A stretch of 64,000 nucleotides of DNA from Streptomyces spinosisporus (lineage in GTDB: Bacteria > Actinomycetota > Actinomycetes > Streptomycetales > Streptomycetaceae): contig NZ_JALDAX010000012.1 in NCBI RefSeq assembly GCF_022698145.1, positions 1-64,000 of the forward strand, in the 5' to 3' direction. The notes under the pieces were generated by a model that saw nothing but the letters and a program-made list of their open reading frames with translations, made no database searches and was not told the DNA's origin. Both the position numbers and the translations under genes were made by a program. Of this stretch, positions 27,577 to 34,991 are shown piece by piece. The first letter of the stretch is position 1, and every line of letters starts with the position of its first letter.

Positions 27577-28752
27577 GTGAATGAGTCGACATTTTCTCCC
27601 GGGGGTGGTCAACCAGGAACGCCGGTAGGGGGCCAGGGCCCCGCGGGGTTCGAGGCTGTCGGCTCCGTTGCTGTGCGCACCTTCGCAGCCCATCAGAGTT
27701 CGGGTCCGCAGATGATCCGGACTGCACACCAGAGCATGGATGGCCATCACGTGAACGCCATGGCCGGCGACGGAAGTGGCGCGCCCCACAACCACTTCGC
27801 CGACTACGACGAACTGCCCGAAGGGCACTTCTACGACCCCGACGCGGAGTACGAGCCCGACCCCGAGTACGCGGCCACGCTCGCGCCCGACGCTGCCCGC
27901 CAGCGCCGTGAGCGCATCGGCCCGACCGGACGTCCGCTGCCGTACTTCCCGATCCCGGGCCCGCTGACCGATCACGGCCCCGCGAAGATCATCGCGATGT
28001 GCAACCAGAAGGGCGGCGTCGGCAAGACCACGTCGACCATCAACCTGGGTGCCGCGCTCGCGGAGTACGGACGCCGCGTGCTGCTCGTGGACTTCGACCC
28101 GCAGGGCGCGCTGTCGGTGGGCCTCGGCGTCAACCCGATGGAGCTCGACCTCACCGTCTACAACCTGCTCATGGAGCGGGGCATGGCGGCGGACGAGGTG
28201 CTCCTGAAGACAGCGGTCCCGAACATGGACCTGCTGCCCAGCAACATCGACCTGTCCGCCGCCGAGGTCCAGCTGGTCTCCGAGGTCGCGCGCGAGTCCA
28301 CGCTGCAGCGCGCCCTGAAGCCGCTCATGGCCGACTACGACTACATCGTGATCGACTGTCAGCCCTCGCTCGGCCTGCTCACGGTCAACGCCCTGACGGC
28401 CGCGCACAAGGTGATAGTGCCTCTCGAGTGCGAGTTCTTCGCGCTGCGAGGTGTCGCGCTGCTGACAGAGACCATCGAGAAGGTCCAGGAGCGGCTCAAC
28501 CCGGAGCTGGAGCTCGACGGGATCCTCGCCACGATGTACGACTCGCGCACCGTGCACAGCCGTGAGGTGCTCGCGCGGGTCGTCGAGGCGTTCGACGACC
28601 ACGTCTACCACACGGTCATCGGGCGCACGGTCCGCTTCCCGGAGACCACGGTCGCCGGTGAGCCGATCACCACGTACGCCTCCAACTCCGTCGGCGCCGC
28701 CGCCTACCGCCAGCTCGCCAGGGAGGTGCTCGCCCGGTGTCACGCCGAGTGA
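27577..28752 (+). CDS. ParA/MinD-type chromosome-partition ATPase
   Basis: 391 aa. A variable, Pro/Gly/Asp-rich N-terminus (residues 1-135) precedes a deviant Walker A ATPase: CNQKGGVGKTTSTINLG at about 143-159, Walker A' in RVLLVDFDPQGA and Walker B YIVIDCQPSLG. GTG 27577 has a near-perfect AAGGAGGT 10 nt upstream. It heads an operon with a small basic partner, ScpA and ScpB, as Rv1708-Rv1710 in M. tuberculosis. It is a paralogue of, not the same as, the oriC ParA. Likely role: positioning DNA or condensin complexes. Confidence 0.93.
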   Translation: MNESTFSPGGGQPGTPVGGQGPAGFEAVGSVAVRTFAAHQSSGPQMIRTAHQSMDGHHVNAMAGDGSGAPHNHFADYDELPEGHFYDPDAEYEPDPEYAATLAPDAARQRRERIGPTGRPLPYFPIPGPLTDHGPAKIIAMCNQKGGVGKTTSTINLGAALAEYGRRVLLVDFDPQGALSVGLGVNPMELDLTVYNLLMERGMAADEVLLKTAVPNMDLLPSNIDLSAAEVQLVSEVARESTLQRALKPLMADYDYIVIDCQPSLGLLTVNALTAAHKVIVPLECEFFALRGVALLTETIEKVQERLNPELELDGILATMYDSRTVHSREVLARVVEAFDDHVYHTVIGRTVRFPETTVAGEPITTYASNSVGAAAYRQLAREVLARCHAE

Positions 28753-29327
28753 GTCTGCCGGGGGCCGACGAACTCTTCCGTACGACAGGGGGAATGGCGC
28801 TCCAGCCGTCCACTCCGCGGCGGGGGGCCAACGGTGAGGCACGGGTGCCCGCGCCCGCCACGGAGAGCGACGGCGTCGCGGCCGCGTCGTCCGAGGACGC
28901 GCCGCAATCGGTGCCCGCGCAGGGCGGCGACGGCGAGGGCGCGGAGCATGTGGCCGCGGAGCCCGAGCAGGCCGATGCCGGTGAGTCCCGCAGCCGCGCC
29001 GCGGCCGGGGAGCGCAATGCGCGACGTCAGACGACGCAGGAAGGTTCTGCCGCGTCCTCCGGTGCCGCACAGCAGCCCCGCAAGCGCGGCCGGTCCAACG
29101 CCTCGCGGCGGCCGAGCGGGCGTGAGCGGCACGACGAGAAGATCACCGTCTATGTGTCCGCCGAGGAGCTCATGGACCTGGAGCACGCCCGTCTGGTGCT
29201 CCGCGGTGAGCACGGTCTCGCGGTCGACCGCGGGCGCATCGTCCGTGAGGCGGTCGCCGTCGTGCTGGCCGACCTGGAGTCCCGCGGTGACGCGAGCATC
29301 CTCGTACGTCGGCTCCGCGGGCGGTAG
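28737..29327 (+). CDS. Small RHH-like partner of the ParA-type ATPase
   Basis: 196 aa. Residues 1 to about 130 are low complexity (Ala/Glu/Ser, then basic RKRGRSNASRRPSGRERHD). Residues about 133-192 look like a ribbon-helix-helix: a strand KITVYVS, a helix AEELMDLEHARLVLR, a turn, and a second helix DRGRIVREAVAVVLADLE. The pairing of a ParA ATPase with a small RHH protein recalls plasmid type Ib partition. GTG 28737 has GGGAGG 10 nt upstream and overlaps parA by 16 bp; GTG 28749 overlaps the parA stop as GTGA and is an alternative. Function inferred from context. Confidence 0.75.
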   Translation: MSRRVSLPGADELFRTTGGMALQPSTPRRGANGEARVPAPATESDGVAAASSEDAPQSVPAQGGDGEGAEHVAAEPEQADAGESRSRAAAGERNARRQTTQEGSAASSGAAQQPRKRGRSNASRRPSGRERHDEKITVYVSAEELMDLEHARLVLRGEHGLAVDRGRIVREAVAVVLADLESRGDASILVRRLRGR

Positions 29328-29345
29328 CGATAGCCTGCGGGGGCC

Positions 29346-30884
29346 ATGACCTCCAACGACGCCCCCACCCCCAGCGCCGGCCCCCCTGCCTCCGGCAGCC
29401 GGCGCCGAGCGCTGGGACGGGGCCCCGGAACGGCCCCCACGTCCACACCGCCGGAACCGCACCCCACGGGCGCCCCTGTCCAGCCGGATTCCGCGGTCGC
29501 CGCACCCGAGCTTCCTGCTCCCGGGGCGGGTCGCGAAGTTGGAGTGGGCGAGGGCGGAGTGCCGGGTGATGGTGAGGCATCGGAGGCCGGCGGTTGGGCG
29601 TCCGGGGACGGCGAGGAGTCGGGCGGCGTCGAGGCATCGGGCGGCAGCGGAGGACCGGACGGTGCCGAGGGACCGCGCGATGGCGCAGAGCCGGGCGGCG
29701 GCGAGGCATCGGGGGACGGCGAGGAGCCGGAAGACGTCGAGGGACCGCGCGAGGGCGCGGAGCCGGGCGATGGCGAGAAATCGGGCGACGGCGGAGAACC
29801 TGGCGGTAGCGGACAGCCGGGGGTCGGCGAGGAGCCGGACGGCGTCGAGGGACCGCGCGGCGGTGAAGAGCCGGACGACGGCGAAGAACCCGGCGACGGC
29901 GTAGAACCCGGCGACGGCGAAGAATCGGGCGACGGCGGAGAACCTGGCGGTAGCGGACAGCCGGGGGCCGGCGACGAGCCGGACGGCGTCGAGGGATCGC
30001 GCGGCGGTGAAGAGCCGGACGACGGCGAAGAGCCCGGCGGCGCCGTAGAACCCGGCGGCGGCGAAGAATCGGGCGACGGTGTCTTCAAAGTTCGGCTTGC
30101 CAATTTTGAGGGGCCCTTCGACCTGCTGCTGCAGCTGATCTCCAAGCACAAGCTGGATGTCACCGAGGTCGCGTTGTCCAAGGTGACCGATGAGTTCATG
30201 GCGCACATCCGGGCGATGGGGCCGGACTGGGACCTGGACCAGACGACGGAGTTCCTGGTCGTCGCGGCCACGCTGCTCGATCTGAAGGCCGCCCGGCTGC
30301 TGCCCTCCGCCGAGGTCGAGGACGAGGCCGACCTCGCGCTGCTCGAAGCCCGCGACCTGCTGTTCGCTCGGCTGCTGCAGTACCGCGCGTACAAGCAGAT
30401 CGCCGACATCTTCAACCGCCGGCTCGACGAGGAGGCCCGCCGCTACCCCCGTACCGTCGGCCTCGAACCGCACCACGCCGAGCTGCTGCCCGAGGTGGTC
30501 ATCAGCATCGGCCCCGAGGGCTTCGCCAAGCTCGCGGTCAAGGCGATGCAGCCCAAGCCCAAACCGCAGGTCTACGTCGACCACATCCACGCGCCCCTGG
30601 TGAGCGTGCAGGAACAGGCCCGGATCGTGATCGAGCGGCTCAAGGAGTCCGGAGAGGTCAGCTTCCGGGCGCTGGTCGACGACACCGAAGACACCCTCAC
30701 CGTGGTGGCACGCTTCCTCGCCCTGCTGGAGCTGTACCGGGAGAAGGCCGTCGCGCTCGATCAGGAGACGGGGCTCGGCGAGCTGATGGTGCGGTGGACC
30801 GGTGGGGAGGGCGAAGCCCAGCCGATGGTGACCGATGAATTCGACCGACCGCCCGAGCCAGCGAAGGAGGAGCAGAAGGCATGA
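29346..30884 (+). CDS. scpA: Segregation and condensation protein A with long acidic N-terminal repeat arm
   Basis: 512 aa, about twice the usual length. The kleisin domain starts near residue 245 (FKVRLANFEGPFDLLLQLI, KHKLDVTEVALSKVTDEFMAH) and ends near 495 (VVARFLALLELYREKAV), bridging the SMC heads with ScpB. Residues 1-243 are disordered: Pro-rich, then about 150 residues of Gly/Glu/Asp/Pro repeats (EEPDDGEEPGD-like), coded by tandem DNA repeats. ATG 29346 lies 19 bp after the previous gene. A downstream start is conceivable but no in-frame ATG or GTG with a good site is near the kleisin domain. Confidence 0.92.
   Translation: MTSNDAPTPSAGPPASGSRRRALGRGPGTAPTSTPPEPHPTGAPVQPDSAVAAPELPAPGAGREVGVGEGGVPGDGEASEAGGWASGDGEESGGVEASGGSGGPDGAEGPRDGAEPGGGEASGDGEEPEDVEGPREGAEPGDGEKSGDGGEPGGSGQPGVGEEPDGVEGPRGGEEPDDGEEPGDGVEPGDGEESGDGGEPGGSGQPGAGDEPDGVEGSRGGEEPDDGEEPGGAVEPGGGEESGDGVFKVRLANFEGPFDLLLQLISKHKLDVTEVALSKVTDEFMAHIRAMGPDWDLDQTTEFLVVAATLLDLKAARLLPSAEVEDEADLALLEARDLLFARLLQYRAYKQIADIFNRRLDEEARRYPRTVGLEPHHAELLPEVVISIGPEGFAKLAVKAMQPKPKPQVYVDHIHAPLVSVQEQARIVIERLKESGEVSFRALVDDTEDTLTVVARFLALLELYREKAVALDQETGLGELMVRWTGGEGEAQPMVTDEFDRPPEPAKEEQKA
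29560..30080 (+). repeat. Tandem repeats coding for the acidic arm of ScpA
   Basis: Imperfect units of about 9-18 bp (GGCGACGGCGAAGAA and variants) fill this segment. An about 45-bp block with GAGAACCTGGCGGTAGCGGAC recurs at about 29797 and 29938, each time followed by GAGCCGGACGGCGTCGAGGGA, so a longer duplication (about 140 bp) lies on top of the short repeats. Frame is kept throughout. Confidence 0.8.
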
Positions 30885-31555
30885 CCGAGGAGACCGCGGA
30901 CCTCCCGGCAGGGCTCCGCAGCGTCGCCGACCTCGACCTCAAGCCGGCCCTGGAGGCCGTCCTCATGGTCGTGGACGAGCCCGCGAGCGAGGAGCACCTG
31001 GCGAAGATCCTGGAGCGGCCCAGGCGCCAGATCGGCGACGCTCTGCGGCAGCTGGCCGACGACTACGCCGTGCAGGGCCGCGGCTTCGAGCTGCGGTTCG
31101 TCGCCGGCGGCTGGCGCTTCTACAGCCGCGCCGAGTACGCGCCCGCCGTCGAGCGGCTCGTCCTGGACGGCCAGACGGCCCGGCTGACGCAGGCCGCCCT
31201 GGAGACCCTCGCGGTCGTCGCCTACCGCCAGCCGGTGAGCCGCAGCCGCGTCTCCGCCGTACGAGGAGTCAACTGCGACGGGGTCATGCGCACCCTGCTG
31301 CAGCGGGGTCTGGTCCAGGAGGCGGGCGCGGAACCCGAAACAGGTGCGATCCTGTACACGACGACGAACTACTTCCTGGAGCGGATGGGCCTGCGCGGTC
31401 TGGACGAGCTCCCGGAGCTCGCGCCCTTCCTCCCGGAGGCGGAGGCGATCGAGGCCGAGACCCAGGAAGCCGTACCGTCGTTCGATCCGGATGCTCCGGA
31501 CCCGGACGGCGGACCCACGTCGGCCATGACTGACACGACGACGACGGAACTTTGA
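30881..31555 (+). CDS. scpB: Segregation and condensation protein B
   Basis: 224 aa. Two winged-helix domains: LKPALEAVLMVVDEPASEEHLAKIL in the first and LTQAALETLAVVAYRQPVSRSRVSAVRGVN in the second, the most conserved ScpB segment. Works as a dimer with ScpA and SMC in chromosome compaction. ATG 30881 overlaps the scpA stop (ATGA). About 35 C-terminal residues are acidic and Thr-rich, beyond the usual domain. Confidence 0.95.
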   Translation: MTEETADLPAGLRSVADLDLKPALEAVLMVVDEPASEEHLAKILERPRRQIGDALRQLADDYAVQGRGFELRFVAGGWRFYSRAEYAPAVERLVLDGQTARLTQAALETLAVVAYRQPVSRSRVSAVRGVNCDGVMRTLLQRGLVQEAGAEPETGAILYTTTNYFLERMGLRGLDELPELAPFLPEAEAIEAETQEAVPSFDPDAPDPDGGPTSAMTDTTTTEL

Positions 31556-32628
31556 TGCGAAGCAGCGGCAGCGGCAAGAGCGGCGGGCGCGGTAACTACC
31601 GCGGTGCCGGCAACAACAGGGACCAGAAGCAGGGCGGCCAGGGCGGCCGTCCGCGCAAGCCCCGCCCCGAGGAGCGCCGCTACGACGTGGGCCCCGGCGC
31701 CACCCAGGACGGGCCTAAGTCCGGGCGCGGCGGCTCCGCGCGCGGTGGCGCCAAGGGCGGCCCGAAGCAGTCCCGGCAGGGCGGGCGCGGGCGTACGGCC
31801 CCGGGCAGCTCCCGGGAGTACGAGGCACGGGCCGAGGAGCGCAACCGCGAGCGGTACGCGGGCAAGAAGGAGGTCAAGGTCCCGAAGACCTTCCCCGGCG
31901 CCGAGCAGGAGGGCGAGCGGCTGCAGAAGGTCCTCGCGCGCGCGGGCTACGGCTCCCGGCGCGCCTGCGAGGAGCTGATCGAGCAGGCCCGCGTCGAGGT
32001 CAACGGCGAGATCGTCCTGGAGCAGGGCAAGCGCGTCGACCCGGAGAAGGACGAGGTCAAGGTCGACGGGCTGACCGTCGCCACGCAGTCGTACCAGTTC
32101 TTCTCGCTCAACAAGCCGGCCGGTGTCGTATCGACGATGGAGGACCCCGAGGGCCGGCAGTGCCTCGGTGACTACGTCACCAACCGCGAGACCCGGCTCT
32201 TCCACGTGGGGCGGCTCGACACCGAGACCGAGGGCGTCATCCTGCTCACCAACCACGGCGAGCTGGCGCACCGGCTGACCCACCCCAAGTACGGCGTGAA
32301 GAAGACCTACCTCGCCGCGATCGTCGGCCCGATCCCGCGCGACCTCGGCAAGAGGCTCAAGGACGGCATCCAGCTGGAGGACGGGTACGCGCGCGCGGAC
32401 CACTTCCGGGTGGTCGAGCAGACCGGCAAGAACTACCTGGTCGAGGTCACCCTGCACGAGGGCCGCAAGCACATCGTGCGCCGCATGCTCGCGGAGGCCG
32501 GCTTCCCGGTCGAGAAGCTGGTGCGCACCTCCTTCGGGCCGATCACCCTGGGCGACCAGAAGTCGGGCTGGCTGCGACGCCTGTCGAACACCGAGGTCGG
32601 GATGCTGATGCAGGAAGTCGATCTCTGA
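31555..32628 (+). CDS. RsuA/RluB family rRNA pseudouridine synthase
   Basis: 357 aa. A basic Gly/Arg/Lys/Gln arm (residues 1-110) precedes an S4 domain (ERLQKVLARAGYGSRRACEELI, about 119-165) and the synthase domain. The catalytic Asp is in VGRLDTETEGVILLTNHGEL (about residue 222). Probably modifies one uridine of 23S or 16S rRNA; RluB type is the best guess. ATG 31555 shares a base with the scpB stop (TGATG). The gene after scpB is the same in M. tuberculosis (Rv1711). Confidence 0.93.
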   Translation: MRSSGSGKSGGRGNYRGAGNNRDQKQGGQGGRPRKPRPEERRYDVGPGATQDGPKSGRGGSARGGAKGGPKQSRQGGRGRTAPGSSREYEARAEERNRERYAGKKEVKVPKTFPGAEQEGERLQKVLARAGYGSRRACEELIEQARVEVNGEIVLEQGKRVDPEKDEVKVDGLTVATQSYQFFSLNKPAGVVSTMEDPEGRQCLGDYVTNRETRLFHVGRLDTETEGVILLTNHGELAHRLTHPKYGVKKTYLAAIVGPIPRDLGKRLKDGIQLEDGYARADHFRVVEQTGKNYLVEVTLHEGRKHIVRRMLAEAGFPVEKLVRTSFGPITLGDQKSGWLRRLSNTEVGMLMQEVDL

Positions 32629-32704
32629 CAGATCGCTCGTGGGCGATGCGTTTTCGCCTTCTCGCCGGTCTGTACTCAGTGAGCGGCGAGAGGGGTGGGC
32701 ATTC

Positions 32705-33295
32705 ATGACCGCTACGACGAGGGATCGCGAGGCGCCATGGGCGCCCGGGGAGCTGCTGGAGCGCTCGCTCGCCTATGCGCTGGGCAGCGTCGCCGAGGTC
32801 GGGCCGGGGAACCTCGAACGGGTCACGCCGTGCGCGGAGTGGGACCTCGGGGCACTGCTGGGGCATCTCTACGACTCCCTGGACACCCTGCACGAGGGGC
32901 TGACGGGCGGGCGGATCGGGCTGTTTCCCCCCGAGCCCGGGGCCGTCGATCTCGCGTGCGCGTTCCGCACGCGCGCGTGTGCCGTGCTCGGAGCCTGGGC
33001 CGCCGGGCCGGGGGAGCGGGTCGTGGTGGGCGAACTGCCGCTGGACATGCGGGTGATGGCGGCCGTGGGCTCGGTGGAGATCGCCGTCCACGGGTGGGAC
33101 GTCGCGCAGGCCTGCGGGCGTCCGCGGCCCATCCCGGAATCGCTCGCCGACGAGCTGCTGCCCGTCGCGCGGTGCGTGGTGGCCGAGGAGGACCGGGGCG
33201 TCCGGTTCGCCGAGGCGGTCGCCGTACCGGCCTGCGCCGGGCCCGAGGCACGGCTGCTGGCCTTTCTGGGCCGGTGCGCTCCCCGCCCGGAGTGA
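32705..33295 (+). CDS. Maleylpyruvate isomerase-like (DinB/MDMPI fold, TIGR03086-type) protein
   Basis: 196 aa. Four-helix-bundle pattern of the MDMPI/TIGR03086 group: TPCAEWDLGALLGHLYDSL near residue 45 carries the metal-binding His, and SVEIAVHGWDVAQACGRP near 130 a second His. These proteins are mycothiol- or metal-dependent enzymes or of unknown activity. ATG 32705 has GAGAGGGG about 8 nt upstream. A 7-bp inverted repeat (CTCGCCG/CGGCGAG, 32661-32690) lies just before it. First gene of the block between rluB and aroH. Confidence 0.82.
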   Translation: MTATTRDREAPWAPGELLERSLAYALGSVAEVGPGNLERVTPCAEWDLGALLGHLYDSLDTLHEGLTGGRIGLFPPEPGAVDLACAFRTRACAVLGAWAAGPGERVVVGELPLDMRVMAAVGSVEIAVHGWDVAQACGRPRPIPESLADELLPVARCVVAEEDRGVRFAEAVAVPACAGPEARLLAFLGRCAPRPE

Positions 33296-33304
33296 GGCTC
33301 GTCC

Positions 33305-34174
33305 CTAGCCGGGGACGTCGGCGGAAGCGGGGGCTGCGAGCAGCCGTCGCATGCGCTCGGCGGCACGGACCGCCGCGTCGCCGCAGCAGTTGTTGAACAG
33401 GACGTGGACCTGGTCCACCCGACCGGCCAGGCTGCGCAGCCGCGGGAGCCAGTCGGCGAGTTCGTCCTCGGCGTAGTCGTGGCGGAACCGGTCCTCCTTG
33501 CTTCCCCTGCCCCAGGCGGCGCTGCGGCCGTGGAAGCGGACGACCGAGAGGCGCGGAGTGGTGACCGGGGTGACGGGCGGGATGGACGTCGGCAGCGTCT
33601 GGGTCATGTCGACGGCGACGGCGGCCATGCCGTAGCGGGTGAGCAGCGCGCGTGTCGCGTCCGCCCAGGTCGTACGCCACCACCCGGGATGCCGGAACTC
33701 CACGGAGATGGGCCACCCCGCGGTCCGCTCGGCGCATTCGTGCAGGAACTCCCCGGCCCGCCCGCCCGGCCGGAACCACGGCGGCAGCTGCAGCAGCACG
33801 CTGCCCAGCCGCCCGGCCACGCGCAGCGGTTCGATGCCTTCGGTGAACCGCTCCCAGACCGCGTCCAGCACCTTGGGGTCCCGTGGCTCGGGGCGCAGGC
33901 CGTCCGGCATCGCGGTGTCGCGCGTCGGGTGCCCGGTCAGCAGCGAGAACGCCTTCACGTCGAAGACGAACCCCGGTGGTGTGCGCTCGGCCCAGGCCCG
34001 GCACGTCCGGGCGTCGGGAATCGCGTAGTAGGCGGAGTCGACCTCGACGATCGGGAACTGCGTGGAGTAGTGCCGCAATCGGCCCTCCGCGTCCCGGCGC
34101 CCGGGCGGATACCACCCGCTGGTCATCAGCGCTCGATCGGTCCACGAACAGGTGCCCACCAGGATCTCGCCCAT
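33305..34174 (-). CDS. DUF72 (YecE-like) family protein
   Basis: 289 aa TIM-barrel-like protein. DUF72 landmarks: VGTCSWTDRAL with SGWYPP near the N-terminus, HYSTQFPIVEVDSAYYAIP, SVEFRHPGWW, and VHVLFNNCCGDAAVRAA near the C-terminus. The activity of the family is unproven; it is often annotated as a nuclease-like or sugar isomerase-like barrel without evidence. Start at 34174. It is divergent from the NrtR-like gene, and the perfect operator at 34222-34244 lies in the 85-bp gap, so the same regulator may control it. Confidence 0.87.
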   Translation of the reverse strand: MGEILVGTCSWTDRALMTSGWYPPGRRDAEGRLRHYSTQFPIVEVDSAYYAIPDARTCRAWAERTPPGFVFDVKAFSLLTGHPTRDTAMPDGLRPEPRDPKVLDAVWERFTEGIEPLRVAGRLGSVLLQLPPWFRPGGRAGEFLHECAERTAGWPISVEFRHPGWWRTTWADATRALLTRYGMAAVAVDMTQTLPTSIPPVTPVTTPRLSVVRFHGRSAAWGRGSKEDRFRHDYAEDELADWLPRLRSLAGRVDQVHVLFNNCCGDAAVRAAERMRRLLAAPASADVPG

Positions 34175-34199
34175 GGCAGCCCGGTTACCCGCTCCGGGC

Positions 34200-34229
34200 T
34201 TGTGGAAGCACACCGACCCTGTTTATAGT
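34200..34229 (+). promoter_or_regulatory. Promoter of the NrtR/ADP-ribose cassette
   Basis: TTGTGG (34200-34205), 18-bp spacer, TATAGT (34224-34229): a good match to the housekeeping consensus. The -10 lies inside the left arm of the 23-bp inverted repeat, so repressor binding would exclude RNA polymerase. The predicted 5' leader is about 25 nt and carries the AAGGGG ribosome binding site. Confidence 0.65.
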
Positions 34230-34244
34230 CGTGATGACTATAAA
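34222..34244. promoter_or_regulatory. Perfect inverted repeat, predicted NrtR operator
   Basis: Arms TTTATAGTC (34222-34230) and GACTATAAA (34236-34244) are exact reverse complements around a 5-bp centre. It is a striking AT-rich island in very GC-rich DNA, 16 bp upstream of the Nudix-regulator start, and overlaps that gene's -10. NrtR repressors are known to bind palindromes of this kind near their own genes; assignment to this regulator is by position. Confidence 0.82.
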
Positions 34245-34259
34245 AAGGGGTGGGTGCAG

Positions 34260-34991
34260 ATGGCCTTCGACCTGGCGGGCTACGACAAGTACGCCTACGA
34301 GCCCTTCGCCGTCACCGTCGACCTCGCCGTGCTCACCATCCGCGACGGCGCCCTGCACGTGCTGCTCGTCGAGCGCGGACAGGAGCCGTACGCCGGACAC
34401 TGGGCGCTGCCCGGCGGCTTCGTGGAGCCGCACGAGTCCGCGGAGACCGCCGCCCGGCGCGAACTGGCCGAGGAGACGGGTCTCGCCGACGTCACCGGAC
34501 TCCACCTGGAACAGCTGCGGACCTACAGCGAACCCGGCCGCGACCCCCGGATGCGCGTCGTGTCCGTCGCCTTCACCGCGCTCCTGCCGCACGCGCCCGA
34601 GCCGCACGCCGGCACCGACGCGGCACGGGCGAGCTGGCTGCCGTACGACGCGGCGGGTCCGCTCGCCTTCGACCACGACGTGATCCTGGCCGACGCCCAC
34701 GAACGCGTCGGCGCCAAGCTCGAGTACACCTGCCTCGCCACCGCCTTCTGCCCGCCCGAGTTCACCCTCGGCGAGCTGCAGCGGGTCTACGAGACGGTCT
34801 GGGGCACCACCCTCGACCGGCCCAACTTCCGCCGCAAGGTGCTCGCCACACCCGGCTTCGTCGAGCCCGTGCCGGGTGGCGCCCGGCTCACCGGCGGCCG
34901 GGGCAAGCCCGCGGCCGTCTACCGCGCGGGACCGGCCACGGCCCTGCACCCGCCCCTGCTTCGACCGTCCCGGGAAGGACGCCCCGCATGA
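34260..34991 (+). CDS. NrtR-type regulator: Nudix domain plus C-terminal winged helix
   Basis: 243 aa. The Nudix domain (about residues 10-140) has an intact Nudix box, GFVEPHESAETAARRELAEE then TGL (48-70), so ADP-ribose binding and even hydrolysis are possible; many NrtR repressors have lost the catalytic residues. A winged helix follows (FTLGELQRVYETVWGTTLDRPNFRRKVL, about 165-195), the NrtR DNA-binding domain. NrtR senses ADP-ribose or related NAD products and represses NAD-metabolism genes. ATG 34260 has AAGGGG upstream. It overlaps the ADP-ribosylglycohydrolase gene (ATGA), so the two are coupled. Confidence 0.88.
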   Translation: MAFDLAGYDKYAYEPFAVTVDLAVLTIRDGALHVLLVERGQEPYAGHWALPGGFVEPHESAETAARRELAEETGLADVTGLHLEQLRTYSEPGRDPRMRVVSVAFTALLPHAPEPHAGTDAARASWLPYDAAGPLAFDHDVILADAHERVGAKLEYTCLATAFCPPEFTLGELQRVYETVWGTTLDRPNFRRKVLATPGFVEPVPGGARLTGGRGKPAAVYRAGPATALHPPLLRPSREGRPA

